From assembly GCA_028293325.1 (NCBI GenBank), contig JAQGPA010000044.1, positions 1 through 42,740 of the forward strand: DNA of 42,740 bases. The letters run 5' to 3'. The translations under genes and the position numbers were made by a program. Below the pieces are notes generated by a model. That model saw only the letters and a list, made by a program, of their open reading frames with translations. It did no database searches and was not told where the DNA came from. Shown piece by piece: positions 18,887 to 28,973 of this stretch. Source of the stretch: Pedosphaera sp. GTDB taxonomy: Bacteria; Verrucomicrobiota; Verrucomicrobiia; Limisphaerales; Pedosphaeraceae. Each line of letters opens with the position of its first letter. Position 1 is the first letter of the stretch.

Positions 18887-20185
18887 TCATTTCTTGGTGA
18901 GTGTTCGCGTGGGGATCAGCTGGGAGAACTGGATTTCACCGCGCAACATTTTGCCGGCCTCGCCGGTCAACCACAAATAGTGATCGGCCGGCATGCCTTC
19001 GTAGTCGCAAAGTTTCGGGCCCGCCGGCGGAGTATTGGAACATTTGAAGATGGCCGTGCCTTCATCCATCTCGTCGAACATGGCCACATAAAATATTTTT
19101 GCGCCGGACTGGATCGCACCGCTAATTTCGCTCCAGTAGAACGCGCCTTTTTGCCGGGGAATCTGGTTCAAAGGCGGAACCCCATGAAACTCCAGCTTGC
19201 CCAAGTTATACCAACTGAAGCCGGGATAGATGCACGGCGCATAATCGAGATGCCGTTTGCTGCACCAGGCGATGTCATTTTTCACTTGCGCGGCATAACG
19301 TGATGGCTCAGCCTGCAGTAGCGGCGTGAAGCGTTGCACCATCCATGGCATGATGATGTCGGCTTTAGCCATCACCTCATGCAGGTAAGGATCGGGCAGG
19401 CAATCAAGGTTCAAATCCCGAAAATAAGTCGGCACGCCAAGCATGATTGCGCAGCCACCGTATTGCGGATCATTTTTCAAAAATTCAATCAGCTTCTCGA
19501 TGCCGATGTTGCGAATGTTGTAAGGCCGGTCGGGAAAACCCAAACCCCAGATGGCGACCAATGGTTTTCCTTTGTGATAGAGATAGTTGTTAGTGGACTG
19601 TGACGTGATCTTCAATTCATCCACCAATTCCTTCCAGTCTTTCATGATCGCCGAACAATCTTCGCCCTGTGCAGCAAGTCCCGAAAGGTCATACATCACG
19701 GCGATGGCGCGGCCATATCTTTGCGAAGATTTAAGCGCGTGTTCCAAAACGAGGCGACTTTGATGACGACCCTCGACCGTGCGCAACGGCGAAAAAAAGC
19801 GTTGCACGAAAACACCGTCAATGCCGTATTGCTGCATCCATTGAAAATGCAAGTCGGTCGTGCTTTGATCTACGGAACTGAAAACTTGGGCGACGGTTCC
19901 GTCATTGTTCGTCAGTGAAGTTGGATAAGTTTTTGGATACTCCGAAACATCCGGCCATAAATCAACGTGGACGTGGTCGGCGTCAAAGTTTCGGCTGGCG
20001 GCATAATGTCCCCAGCCTTCTTGCGCGCCATCTTCTGGCGCACGAAACCAGCCTTGATAACCGCACATCACCAGACCGTCATAACTTGGATAATGTGACA
20101 TCGGGCTGTGTTTGCTTTGAGCATGGACAGTGGTTAGTTGGCAGCCCAACATGACAATGACCAGTGCGTAAATATTTGTTTTCAT
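18887..20185 (-). CDS. GH71/GH99-like secreted glycoside hydrolase
   Basis: A 432-residue exported protein of the GH71/99-like TIM-barrel group often labelled xylosidase/arabinosidase in databases. The signal peptide spans about 1-22 (ends VHA). Typical segments: LVMCGYQGWFRAPEDG at the start of the barrel, HVDLWPDVSEYP, STTDLHFQWMQQYGIDGVF, KGKPLVAIWGLGFPDR, and FYVAMFDEMDEGTAIFK near the end, where acidic residues in DEMDEGTA are likely at the active site. Family members act on alpha-linked glycans (alpha-1,3-glucan in GH71, alpha-mannan-type linkages in GH99). The linkage here cannot be predicted. It lies between the kinase gene (118 bases) and the frameshifted GH3, all on the same strand, and may share their transcript. 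Confidence 0.85.
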   Translation of the reverse strand: MKTNIYALVIVMLGCQLTTVHAQSKHSPMSHYPSYDGLVMCGYQGWFRAPEDGAQEGWGHYAASRNFDADHVHVDLWPDVSEYPKTYPTSLTNNDGTVAQVFSSVDQSTTDLHFQWMQQYGIDGVFVQRFFSPLRTVEGRHQSRLVLEHALKSSQRYGRAIAVMYDLSGLAAQGEDCSAIMKDWKELVDELKITSQSTNNYLYHKGKPLVAIWGLGFPDRPYNIRNIGIEKLIEFLKNDPQYGGCAIMLGVPTYFRDLNLDCLPDPYLHEVMAKADIIMPWMVQRFTPLLQAEPSRYAAQVKNDIAWCSKRHLDYAPCIYPGFSWYNLGKLEFHGVPPLNQIPRQKGAFYWSEISGAIQSGAKIFYVAMFDEMDEGTAIFKCSNTPPAGPKLCDYEGMPADHYLWLTGEAGKMLRGEIQFSQLIPTRTLTKK

Positions 20186-20324
20186 GACAAGGATAAAACC
20201 AGTAACAGCTTCAATATCATTTGTTGAGCAACGATTACGTATGCTTCTGGAATGTGGTTCGCGCTAATCGAAAATATTTTATGCTGAAATTTCATAAACA
20301 TGCTTAATAATTGGAATAATCTGA

Positions 20325-22972
20325 TCAGTTCCGGGCCAGGCCAGTAGGCCGATGCAAATCGGATGGTTTAGTTTTGCCTGAATGGCTGCCTCGGAGGACC
20401 TGCACCACATGTGAAACCGCTTTATTACCCACAATGGTCGTCAGTGTTTGCGAACCGGTCTTGGACAGGGAAATCTTGAAAACGAAGGAGCGTGTTGCGC
20501 CCGGCGCGATCTCAAATCGATGAGTCGCCAGGAGGCAGTCTCCAAACAATTTGACTTCGGCAACGTCCAACAAATTGCCCGCGTTGGTGATGGTCACGAT
20601 GGCCGGAGAAGTTTCATCTTTGTAAGCACCGTCCGGCAAATTCAGATCATATTTGAAATCCGCCTGATATTTTTGCGTCATTCGAAATTCACCCGGGATC
20701 CCTTGCACCGGATCGGTGAAACCGAGATGTTCTTTATGATGATCACTCCCGGTAGGCGGTTCCGGACTCGCCCCGCCGACATGAACACGGAAGGTTCCGG
20801 GTTCCACCACGCGCTTCATATCGGCATTGAGCAAGGAGAGCTGATACGGTGTAAGTTCAAACGTCACGGTTTGTTTCTTACCCTTTTTCAATGAAATACG
20901 GTGAACGCCCTTCAATTCCATGATCGGCGTGATCACCGAAGTATAAACGTCGGTGAGGTATAGTTGCGTCACTTCATCACCATCGCGGTCGCCGGTGTTT
21001 TCAACATCGGCGGCGATCGTCACCGAGCCATCGCCATGGCTGACGGTCGTAAGGTTGGAATTTTTAAAGGCCGTGTAACTCAATCCATAACCGAATCGGT
21101 AAAGCGGAGTGAACGGCATGTCATAGTAACTGTAGTTTCTTCCCGTAGGCAGATAATCGTAGCGCAAGGGGAGCTGACCGATACTGCGCGGGAAGGTGAT
21201 CGGCAATCGGCCTGACGGATTGCGGTCACCAAAAATAAGGTCGGCCGTGGCATCCCCACCTTCTTCTCCGGGATACCAAGTTTCTAAAATTGCCGGAATA
21301 TTTTCCGATTCCCAGACCAAGGTGAAAGGCTTGCCGTTGACGAGCACCAACACGACGGGTTTGCCGGTGGCTTGGATAGCTTTGATCAACTCGCGCTGCA
21401 CCCCGGGGATTTCCAGCGTCGCGCCATCAAGGTTTTCACCGGAGGTAGATTTGCCATGACTACTGTCGCCGACGACCAAAATGACGGAGTCAGCTTGCCT
21501 GGCGATTTCAACAGCTTCGGCAAATTTGTTGGTGTTGTCAGAAAGATAATCGCAGCCTTGCGCGTAGAGCACCTTAGTAGCTGGACCGACGTGCGACTTA
21601 ACGCCTTGCAAGACTGTTACCAATTGATCGGGGCCCGGCTTGGCCGAATAATCTCCCGTTTGAGCTTCGTTCGCACTCGGACCAATCACGGCGATCGTTT
21701 TAATGTCTTTGTTCAATGGCAGCAACCGACCTTCGTTCTTTAATAGCACCGAACCCTCAACCGCCACTTCACGCGCGAGCGCCCGATGTTCCGGCGTGTC
21801 ATAGGCGGTCAATTTATCCCAGACCATATTCGGCGAACCGGGATTTTCAAACAATCCAAGTTTAAATTTCGCGGCCAATATCCGGCGGACGTTGACATCG
21901 AGATCGGTCTCTTTCAACAAATCGTCATGCACGGCGGCGGTGAGGTATTTTTTGAAGGCCTGACCGCATTCGTTATCTACCCCGGCCAGAATGGCGAGCT
22001 GGCAGGCTTCCTCGTAATTAGTCACGGTGGATTGCTTGTCGAAGAAATTTTCCGGACCGCCGCAATCGGAAACAACGATGCCATCAAAATTCCATTCCTC
22101 GCGCAGAATATTTTGCAACAGTTCATGCGACGCATTGTTGGGCGTGGCGTCCCATGTACTATAAGCAGCCATGACGCCGCCGAGATGTGCTTCTTCGACC
22201 GCGGCGCGGAAGGGAATTAGGTGGATGTTGCGCATGGTGCGATCTGATAGTCCCGTGTCGTTGCTGTCGCGTCCACCGAGCGGCTCGCCATGGCCGGCGA
22301 AATGTTTGGCCACGGCGATCATGCCTTCGCTTTGAAATCCCTCGATCCAAGCCACGCCCATGCGGCTGACCAGAAATGGATCTTCACCATAAGTTTCTTC
22401 GACGCGACCCCAACGCGCATCGCGGGCGACATCAAGCACGGGCGACCAGCTCGCGTGCAGGTTAGCCGCCTTGGCTTCGACCGCCGTCGCTTTCCCAACT
22501 TGATGGATCAAATCGGGGTCAAAGGTTGAAGCCATTTCGATGCATGGGGAAAATGGTTGCGCCAGTGGAATAAGATTGGCCATGCAGTCCTTCCGTCTTT
22601 AATAATGCGGGGATTTTTAAACGTGGGATACCTTTGGAACCCCAGTCGTCGCTGAGTTGGATGATTTTTTCATCCAATGTCATGCGAGGTAACAGGTCGT
22701 CGATCCGTTGCTCGATCGGGATGCCGGGATCAAGATATTTGGCACTCCCTGCGGTTGCTGTGGCATCAGAAGAGCCGCCGGACGAACTGACCGGTGGCGT
22801 CGGCCAGCTGTTGTGTTTGGGCGGCCATGCTATTGTCGTAGGCCAACTTGAGGCTTGTCTGATCCTCCGTTTCACAAGGGCATTCTGCATGACTTGCCAG
22901 ACACATACTGAGACTGAAAGCCAGACCGGCAGATTTCAGTCGCTGAACAGATAAAAAATTATTTTGTTTCAT
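20325..22972 (-). pseudogene. GH3 beta-glucosidase-type gene with two frameshifts
   Basis: Paralogue of the GH3 at 1059-4895 without the LamG part. Three frames must be joined. First, a signal peptide from the ATG at 22972 (MKQNNFLSVQRLKSAGLAFS, ending SHA) to a stop at 22766. Second, a frame overlapping it from about 22800 that carries YLDPGIPIEQRIDDLLPRMT and LLKTEGLHGQSYSTGATIFP and stops at 22519. Third, the long frame to 20325, which resumes with CIEMASTFDPDLIHQVGK. The second break looks like loss of one base within the codons for APIEM, next to a run of four Cs (minus strand). The long frame keeps VEETYGEDPFLVSRM, KHFAGHGEPLGG, nucleophile Asp in IVVSDCGGPE, and TTDVENTGDRDG-like FnIII features. 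With these breaks no full secreted enzyme is made unless they are sequence errors, which should be considered. Confidence 0.85.
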
Positions 22973-23024
22973 GTTTTTAAACTTGAGCTTTTTTGTTTTG
23001 AGTCTCACAAATTGGTTGGCGATG

Positions 23025-23405
23025 CTAGTAGATTGAGTGCGTTTTAGATGATTCGTTTGGCCGCAACGGGCTGAAAACCATTCGGGTTGTCATGCATGGC
23101 CGCTTGCCCCAGTAATACTCTTCCACCGTGGCCGGCAGCACGACCGGAGTTCCGCTTGTTTGATCGAGCATGTCCCAGCCACCGGTGGGCGCATTGGCGG
23201 ATAATTTTGTCAAATCCACTTCATCCGGCAGATAAAGTTTGTCATGTCGCCATGCTACTTTTTCATCCAGCCACAAGTGCCACGAATCATATAGAATGAT
23301 GGGGTCAGGAGAGTCGGTCCCATTGGGCAGAGGTTCCTGGCCAGCTGCGAGCAAGCTTGTAACGCAAAACAGGAGACCAACAATTTTGATTTTGAATCGT
23401 TTCAT
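23025..23405 (-). pseudogene. GH2-type enzyme, N-terminal fragment
   Basis: A 126-residue reading frame with a good signal peptide (MKRFKIKIVGLLFC, ending LLAAG) from the ATG at 23405; longer starts would run into the upstream GH2 gene. Mature residues such as DSWHLWLDEKVAWRHDKLYL, PDEVDLTKLSANAPTGGWDM and LPATVEEYYWG match the beginning of a group of large secreted GH2 glycosidases, where the jelly-roll sugar-binding domain would follow. Here the frame drifts into unrelated sequence and stops, so about 85-90% of the gene is missing. The 3' side abuts the signal peptide of the frameshifted GH3 (52-base gap). The GH2 assignment depends on recognising this N-terminal block and is moderate. Confidence 0.62.
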
Positions 23406-23436
23406 GGACAATAATTCGCATGGCGCTCGGCTGGCG

Positions 23437-26400
23437 TTACATTTTTGGTTTCTCCGTCGCAAAACCAAGTTTCTGAAGAAAATTAAAATCGGTGCAGCTG
23501 AACTTGCCGGCGAACTTCCAATCGCCATCTATCTGCACGACTTTGATGACAAGTTGGTTCCAACCAAGTTTCAATAGCAACGGATTGATGGTGAATGCTT
23601 CCGGATCCAGCGGCCCAGTGCGTTCGTTGTTGGCGAGTAATTCGCCATTCAACCAGACTTGGCAGCCATCGTCGCTGCCGTAAGTGAAGGAGAGCTTGGG
23701 TAAGTTCGGTTCGGATAACAGATCATCCAACGGTTTGTCGGATTTAATCCAAACCGCTAGATACACAAAACAATTTTCCTGCGGACCGCGAACCAATCCG
23801 TTTTTGAAATCAAACACGCCGCTGCTGTCGGCATCATGGGCGTGCCAATGATGACCATTTAATTCGCCCCCGGCTTTGACTTCCCCGAGCGGCAACGAAT
23901 CGCCGAAGGCATCATGCATATTCGTCAATCCAAAGCTGCCGCAAACGAGCACACGCATAAGCCGTCCGCTCAAATCAATGAAACCATTTTGCGCGGCGAC
24001 TGCAGTCAGGGGGATGCCTTCGTTACGGAACAATTGCTGGATGACGGCCGATTTCTTTGTCGATTTGATTTCCGGATCGAGGTTGCAAAGGATCACGCGG
24101 CCTTCGTTGACTGGACGAATGGAAATTGCTGCTCGTGCTGAAGGATTCTCCACTTCCGAACGGAACAACGCCGCTGTCTTGACCGGTTCACCCTGGTAAT
24201 TCCAATTGCGCCAGTTCGCTGGGCACGCTTCCAACACGATTTTTGCTTCGGCGACAAATTTGCCGGTCAGACCAAAACTCATCTGTTGCCAGTCATCGTC
24301 CTCAGAAAAATAAAGTCCGGCGTTATTGAGCCCGGCGAGCAACGGATCATTTTGTTTCACGATGAACGAAGAACTGACGCGTGGTTCAACCGCGATCTCT
24401 TCACCGAACAATTTGCTCAATGCGGCTGCGCCGGCCGGTTTGACGTTCCATACCCAAATCGTGCCGCCGTGTGCGAGGGTTTTATCAACAGCATTCTTCA
24501 GCGCGTCCGCCGAAGTCGGTTCGCTAGAACCATCAACCAAGAGAAAATCGGAGTTGGTTGCATCAGCATAGAAGGAGGCTTTGACACCCGCTTTGCCTAG
24601 TTCTTGAACCAGACGATCTGCATTTTCCGGCAGATAACTAATAGTCACCGTGCCTTGATTGGTCGATGGGGTCGAGGACGACGCGTGGGCGGGCCGGTTT
24701 GCCCAGGGTGAATTATCCACTTTCAGATTCGCATCGTGGATCGCATTGAACATCGGCCACGGGCGATACAGTGGCAGTGATGGATCATAACCTGGATTTA
24801 GCGTCGAAACATAGGGACCTAGCCGTTCCGGCTGCATCCCGGGAATGTCTTCCTGGTATTTGCCGAAAAAGATTCCTTCGTCGAGGGATGAAGCTTTCGT
24901 CAAATCGCTCTTGCCCAGCGGCAACGGCTGGACTGAATACCAGACGAGATTGAAAACGCTTTGAGAGTTTGCCTTGTATTTTTGCTGGCTGGTCAATAGG
25001 CCGTAGCATTCATAAGCCAAACCTTCCATGCGACCAAGGTCGGATTCATAAGCGCGATCACCATTGAATTTGGAAACCTGTTTCGGTGTGCCGTAATACG
25101 CCATGCTCGTTTCGCCGACGGCGAAAGGCTTGCCGGATTCTTGCGCGCGCTGTAAATCGCCATCGCCCCCGTAATGGATGTTGATGACGGTTAAACGGCC
25201 CTCCGCATCCCATTCGCCATCGCCGGAAATCCAAGTCCGCGTCGGATCGTTTGTCAGGCAGATGTCTTTCCAGACCGTGATCTCGTCGAGGCAATGATCA
25301 ATCATGCTTTGCGGTGTATGCCAAACGTTGCGCAGCACAGGCAGAATCTCATTGCACACGCTCCAACCAAAAACCGAGGGATGATTGCGGTCGCGTTTAA
25401 CCAGTTCTTCGACGTGCGACCGGCAATTTTGCCAAAACAGATTACTGTCGGCTTTCGGTCCACCGTCACTTAACCAGATTGCGCTCTCGTCCAAAATCAT
25501 GATGCCCATTTCATCCGCCATGTCGTGGTAAAAGGTTGGATAGACTGAGGCGTGCAGGCGGACGGCATTGGCGTCGGCGTCCTTGAGCAGCTGATACCAG
25601 GCGTAGGCGTAACGGCGGGTCATTTGTGGCACACCCATGAAGTGCCACGAGTCGCCGTGCAAGGTGATCGGCTGGCCGTTCAGCAAAAGCTGGTTGCCTT
25701 GGGTGGTAAATTGCCGCCAGCCAAAGCGCTGGTATTTGGTGTCAATCGTCTTGCCCTCTGCCGACAAATTTAAAAGCAGCCCATTCAGATTAGGGTTAGC
25801 CGGACTCCATGGTTTCAACTGACCGTTGACCTTTGCTGTCAGGACCACGGTTTGTGAAGCGCCGGGCGCAAGTTGGATCGACTTTCCAGAAAGTTCCAAG
25901 CTGGTTTTGTCGGCGAGCTTCCATTTTACCTCCGGCATGTCCAATGTGGTTTTCCCGGCTTCATTGATCCATTCGCGAACCATGCCGGCCAAGTTGACTG
26001 CCGCCGGAGTTGAATCGTGGTTTTGCACCGTGGCTTCCACGCGTAGTTCGTCTTGATTCACCAGCGGCTGAACAAAAACGTCGCTGATGGCCACTTTCGG
26101 TTCGGCCAGCAAAAACACATCCTGCCAGATGCCAGAAATAAAAGTGCCCCAGAACGAGCCGGACAGGTATTCGCGGCGACCGTAACGACCGGGCTGGTCA
26201 AACACTTTTGAATTGATGACCTTTACGAGGATTTGATTGTCCGTGCCGAAGTGAACCAGCTTGGTAACGTCAAAATCTTGTGCGAAGAAAATATCGAATC
26301 CCTCGCCCGCACGCTGGCCATTGACGTACACCACCAGCCTGCCCGCGACCGCGCCAAAGTGCAGCACGATCCGTTTGCCGTCCCATGATTGCGGAACCGG

Positions 26401-26832
26401 CACCATTTTTTCCATCCACGCCGCCTGGATTTTTTCCCATTCTTTTGGATACGACGGATAGGCGCGGAAATCGCCGCCGGGTATGTTGTCTTCCGTCGAA
26501 AAAGCATTCACATTCCACGGCGAGGGAATCTTGATGGCAACATTATCCCAGACACCGAACTGCGGCGCGGTTTCGTGAGGCAACGTCCAGTTTTTGTCGC
26601 CTTGAAAACGCCAAGAGCCATTCAGGCAGATTTCCTGCCGCACCGGCTCTTCGTATCGGCTCACTAAGCCACCTTGTGGTGCGAATGGACGATCGAATGT
26701 GACGCCCTCCGCGATTGAGCTAACAACGCCAATCTGCAACGCCAAGACTCCAAGCAATAACGCCACGGTTCTTTTTTTGCTTTGAATTTTTGCTTGTTGT
26801 TGGTTCGGGTTAAGCGGGCGGATAATCATCAT
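23437..26832 (-). CDS. Secreted GH2 glycoside hydrolase (beta-galactosidase/mannosidase-like)
   Basis: A 1131-residue enzyme with an N-terminal signal (KKRTVALLLGVLALQIG, cleavage near IAEG). The order is typical of GH2: sugar-binding jelly roll (about 60-240; EICLNGSWRFQGDKNW, AGRLVVYVNGQRAGE), an Ig-like domain (about 245-370), a TIM barrel (about 375-680; RFGWRQFTTQGNQLLLNGQP, ADANAVRLHASVYPTFYHDM) with acid/base Glu495 in FGWSVCNEI and nucleophile Glu574 in FAVGETSM. A 400-residue C-terminal part follows (GATase-like or beta-sandwich segments, then a final jelly-roll-like piece, WLNGELLANNERTG). Family GH2 retaining enzymes remove beta-galactose, beta-mannose or beta-glucuronate; the present substrate is open. 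It is the first gene of the leftward run and overlaps nothing. A truncated second GH2 lies directly downstream. Confidence 0.9.
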   Translation of the reverse strand: MMIIRPLNPNQQQAKIQSKKRTVALLLGVLALQIGVVSSIAEGVTFDRPFAPQGGLVSRYEEPVRQEICLNGSWRFQGDKNWTLPHETAPQFGVWDNVAIKIPSPWNVNAFSTEDNIPGGDFRAYPSYPKEWEKIQAAWMEKMVPVPQSWDGKRIVLHFGAVAGRLVVYVNGQRAGEGFDIFFAQDFDVTKLVHFGTDNQILVKVINSKVFDQPGRYGRREYLSGSFWGTFISGIWQDVFLLAEPKVAISDVFVQPLVNQDELRVEATVQNHDSTPAAVNLAGMVREWINEAGKTTLDMPEVKWKLADKTSLELSGKSIQLAPGASQTVVLTAKVNGQLKPWSPANPNLNGLLLNLSAEGKTIDTKYQRFGWRQFTTQGNQLLLNGQPITLHGDSWHFMGVPQMTRRYAYAWYQLLKDADANAVRLHASVYPTFYHDMADEMGIMILDESAIWLSDGGPKADSNLFWQNCRSHVEELVKRDRNHPSVFGWSVCNEILPVLRNVWHTPQSMIDHCLDEITVWKDICLTNDPTRTWISGDGEWDAEGRLTVINIHYGGDGDLQRAQESGKPFAVGETSMAYYGTPKQVSKFNGDRAYESDLGRMEGLAYECYGLLTSQQKYKANSQSVFNLVWYSVQPLPLGKSDLTKASSLDEGIFFGKYQEDIPGMQPERLGPYVSTLNPGYDPSLPLYRPWPMFNAIHDANLKVDNSPWANRPAHASSSTPSTNQGTVTISYLPENADRLVQELGKAGVKASFYADATNSDFLLVDGSSEPTSADALKNAVDKTLAHGGTIWVWNVKPAGAAALSKLFGEEIAVEPRVSSSFIVKQNDPLLAGLNNAGLYFSEDDDWQQMSFGLTGKFVAEAKIVLEACPANWRNWNYQGEPVKTAALFRSEVENPSARAAISIRPVNEGRVILCNLDPEIKSTKKSAVIQQLFRNEGIPLTAVAAQNGFIDLSGRLMRVLVCGSFGLTNMHDAFGDSLPLGEVKAGGELNGHHWHAHDADSSGVFDFKNGLVRGPQENCFVYLAVWIKSDKPLDDLLSEPNLPKLSFTYGSDDGCQVWLNGELLANNERTGPLDPEAFTINPLLLKLGWNQLVIKVVQIDGDWKFAGKFSCTDFNFLQKLGFATEKPKM

Positions 26833-26949
26833 AACAGTATTTCAAAAAGATATTGTTTATACTATCCCCAATAACGTGGATGGTATGGTTCGATGCGTGG
26901 TTGCATTGATCCGCTTCATGTCTAAATTGGTGACTAAGTACTTCGTAAA

Positions 26950-27501
26950 TTAAGTTTTTTTCTGAATAGCTTGCGTTGTCCGGACGCGTTGATAGTGCGA
27001 GTCAAATTTGTGACGGGCCTTCTCAATGGAAAACTGCCATTGGATCTTGATCTTCCTTTCCGACCGTTCCCGGATGCACGCCAGGACCTCCTCCTCCAGG
27101 GGGGCCAGAGTGGGGATGCGTCGATTGAGGCATTGCCGGGCCATGGCTGAAAACTCAATTTCGATCATGTTCAGCCAGCTGGCGGATTTGGGTGTATAGC
27201 TGAACTCAAAGCGCTGAGCGAGCGCAAAAGCCTCTTCGGCGGGCAGGTGTTCGTAGAAGGAGCTGGCGTTATGGGTGTTCAGGTTATCCTGCACCAGCCG
27301 GATCTTACTTGCCTGCGGCCAGGCTTGCGCCAGTTGCTGACAAAAGTCGGTGTATTCCTTCTTGGTGCGTTGCCGATAAACGCGGGCCAATCTTTGGCCG
27401 GTTAACGGTTCAATGGCCGCCAGCAGGGCGCAAGAGCCGTTCTTCTCAGCTCACACAATCACATAGTTCATGTCCACGAAACAGGGCAAGGCCACCGGGC
27501 A
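26950..27501 (-). pseudogene. IS630-family transposase, C-terminal part with in-frame TGA
   Basis: C-terminal half of an IS630-type transposase of a different subgroup from the fragment at 294-620. Visible blocks: AAIEPLTGQRLARVYRQRTK, the second Asp in RLVQDNLNTHNASSFYE, and YTPKSASWLNMIEIEFSAMA with the catalytic Glu. Upstream, in the same frame, FVDMNYVIV is followed by a TGA at 27451-27453 and then AEKNGSCALL, so the coding frame continues across a stop. Sequence above about 27501 no longer matches, so the N-terminal HTH and first Asp are lost. The internal stop and truncation make the copy inactive. It separates the leftward enzyme run from the lyase B unit. Confidence 0.82.
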
Positions 27502-27845
27502 CGCCCATTTGTCCAGAGATGGAGACCGGCGGCGTAAAACCATCGTTGGCGCAACCATGATGATTGGATAAACTAGGGGGGTGTTGTCATAAGCTTCATC
27601 TTGAAAACGTATCAGAGACACGCCCTTTATTCGGATTTTCGATACGGACAACAAAGCGGATCACCAACAACGACGTCCTCCCAACCAACAAAATGGGACG
27701 CGGCATAAAAACTCTCCGCCATGGTGAATCCCGAAGTAGCCGCACGTTTAATCACCTACATCCGAGCCTTTTCGCGTTTCATCCCACTCAAGGTGCACCG
27801 TCTTGAAAATGGCTTCTGCAAAGCAGTCGATCCTGGAGCCTACTA
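27502..27845. other. Unassigned region between transposase remnant and repeat-protein gene
   Basis: No gene is supported. Plus-strand frames at 27564-27806 and 27721-27918 are open, but they resemble nothing recognised and overlap the end of the repeat-protein gene or each other. The left part may be the lost N-terminal portion of the IS630 copy. Confidence 0.4.
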
Positions 27846-28910
27846 TCACGAATGTCTGGCCAGCCATTGCTGCGCTTCCGCAGGAGCTTTTTGTGACCAC
27901 TGGGCGATTAAATTTTGAATGGCCGCCTCACGCAATGCGCCCTCGGGGAATTGTTCCACCCATGCCGCTGCCGTTTCCGGCTGTTGCTGTGCCCAGCGTT
28001 CGACAATGGAGATCACGGTATCCTGCTGCAACCGTCCAGCGGGCAGTTCTGTGACCGCCAGAGTGGCGGCGGACTCCGGATCTTGGTCCGCCCAAGCTGT
28101 AGCTTCACCTGCCAGCACTTTTGCGCGCAAAGTTTCATCAGGAATTTGCACCGCCCAAGCCACCGCATTTTGGGCATCTCGCGATGCCCACTCCATTGCG
28201 GCGCGTTCGATCATCTCATCGCGCTGTGAATTCGGTGGTAAGTCCACTCCAAGTTTCAGTGACACCATTGGGTCAACACGCACGGCCTCATTCGCCACTA
28301 CCACCAATGCACGATTGCGTTCCGTTTCATCCGCCAGCGACTGGCCCCAACTGATTGCGTTGGTCAACTGGCTGTTGGCCCATGTAATCGCCAAGCCGTC
28401 CAATGCCGCCTGTCGTTGTGGTCCTGCCGGCAAGCTCTTTGCCCATGCGTCCAGGTCTTGTGGATTACCCTCTGCCCAGCGTTGAACCAGTCGTCGGCTC
28501 AAATCTCCGACGAGGTCTGAAGTTTCGGTGTTTTTTAAAATATCAAGTGCGGCGGAAACATCTTCGAGTTTTAAGGTGGCAAGGAAATTGGCGATTAATT
28601 CTTCACGCTTGATTGAATCATCTTCGACGTGGAGATCTTGGATCAATTTCTCCAGTTGATCTGAAAGCAAATTGCCAGTCCTAAAGCTGGCAGTTTGATG
28701 GTGGTAAAGGCTTTTTACAATGGTTGGGGGGGCAGATGGCTGGATTGCGGGAAAAAATTGTTCCGACCTCGTTGTTTCAACTTGTTTCACCCCGGGGTAA
28801 AACGTCTGTCGGATACCCGCTGCCAGGAAAACGGTCAGCGCGAGAAAAAGCCAGGGTGACGGCCCGAGTGTTGGGCGCGGGCCATCATTGTTTTGGTTGT
28901 GGTAGGCCAT
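27846..28910 (-). CDS. Membrane-anchored protein with alpha-helical W-A-x-x-D/Q-P repeats
   Basis: A 354-residue protein of unknown function. One transmembrane segment lies near the N-terminus (PWLFLALTVFLAAGI, about 19-33), followed by a low-complexity linker. From about 140 to the end there are repeating alpha-helical units of about 35 residues with a Trp-Ala core and a following Pro/Ala turn: RWAEGNPQDLDAWAKSLPAG, TWANSQLTNAISWGQSL, EWASRDAQNAVAWAVQIPDE, AWADQDPESAATLAVTELPA, RWAQQQPETAAAWVEQFPEG, QWSQKAPAEAQQWLARHS. Such repeats are HEAT/TPR-like and common in verrucomicrobial proteins. Its ATG lies 6 bases after the stop of lyase B, so the two are almost certainly co-transcribed and perhaps translationally coupled. 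A role in export or surface handling of lyase B is only a guess. Confidence 0.8.
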   Translation of the reverse strand: MAYHNQNNDGPRPTLGPSPWLFLALTVFLAAGIRQTFYPGVKQVETTRSEQFFPAIQPSAPPTIVKSLYHHQTASFRTGNLLSDQLEKLIQDLHVEDDSIKREELIANFLATLKLEDVSAALDILKNTETSDLVGDLSRRLVQRWAEGNPQDLDAWAKSLPAGPQRQAALDGLAITWANSQLTNAISWGQSLADETERNRALVVVANEAVRVDPMVSLKLGVDLPPNSQRDEMIERAAMEWASRDAQNAVAWAVQIPDETLRAKVLAGEATAWADQDPESAATLAVTELPAGRLQQDTVISIVERWAQQQPETAAAWVEQFPEGALREAAIQNLIAQWSQKAPAEAQQWLARHS

Positions 28911-28916
28911 GTTTTT

Positions 28917-28973
28917 TTATGGTGATGCCGTGACATTGGTGAAGGTGGCGGTGCAGAGGTTGGTGTTGTTATG
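28917..28973 (-). repeat. 3' end of lyase B, duplicated at 34986-35043
   Basis: The last 17-19 codons of lyase B (HNNTNLCTATFTNVTASP and stop) recur in the same orientation at 34986-35043 as HNNVNLCTATFTNVTAVP and stop, with high base identity. The two copies therefore bracket lyase B as direct repeats about 6 kb apart. Confidence 0.75.
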
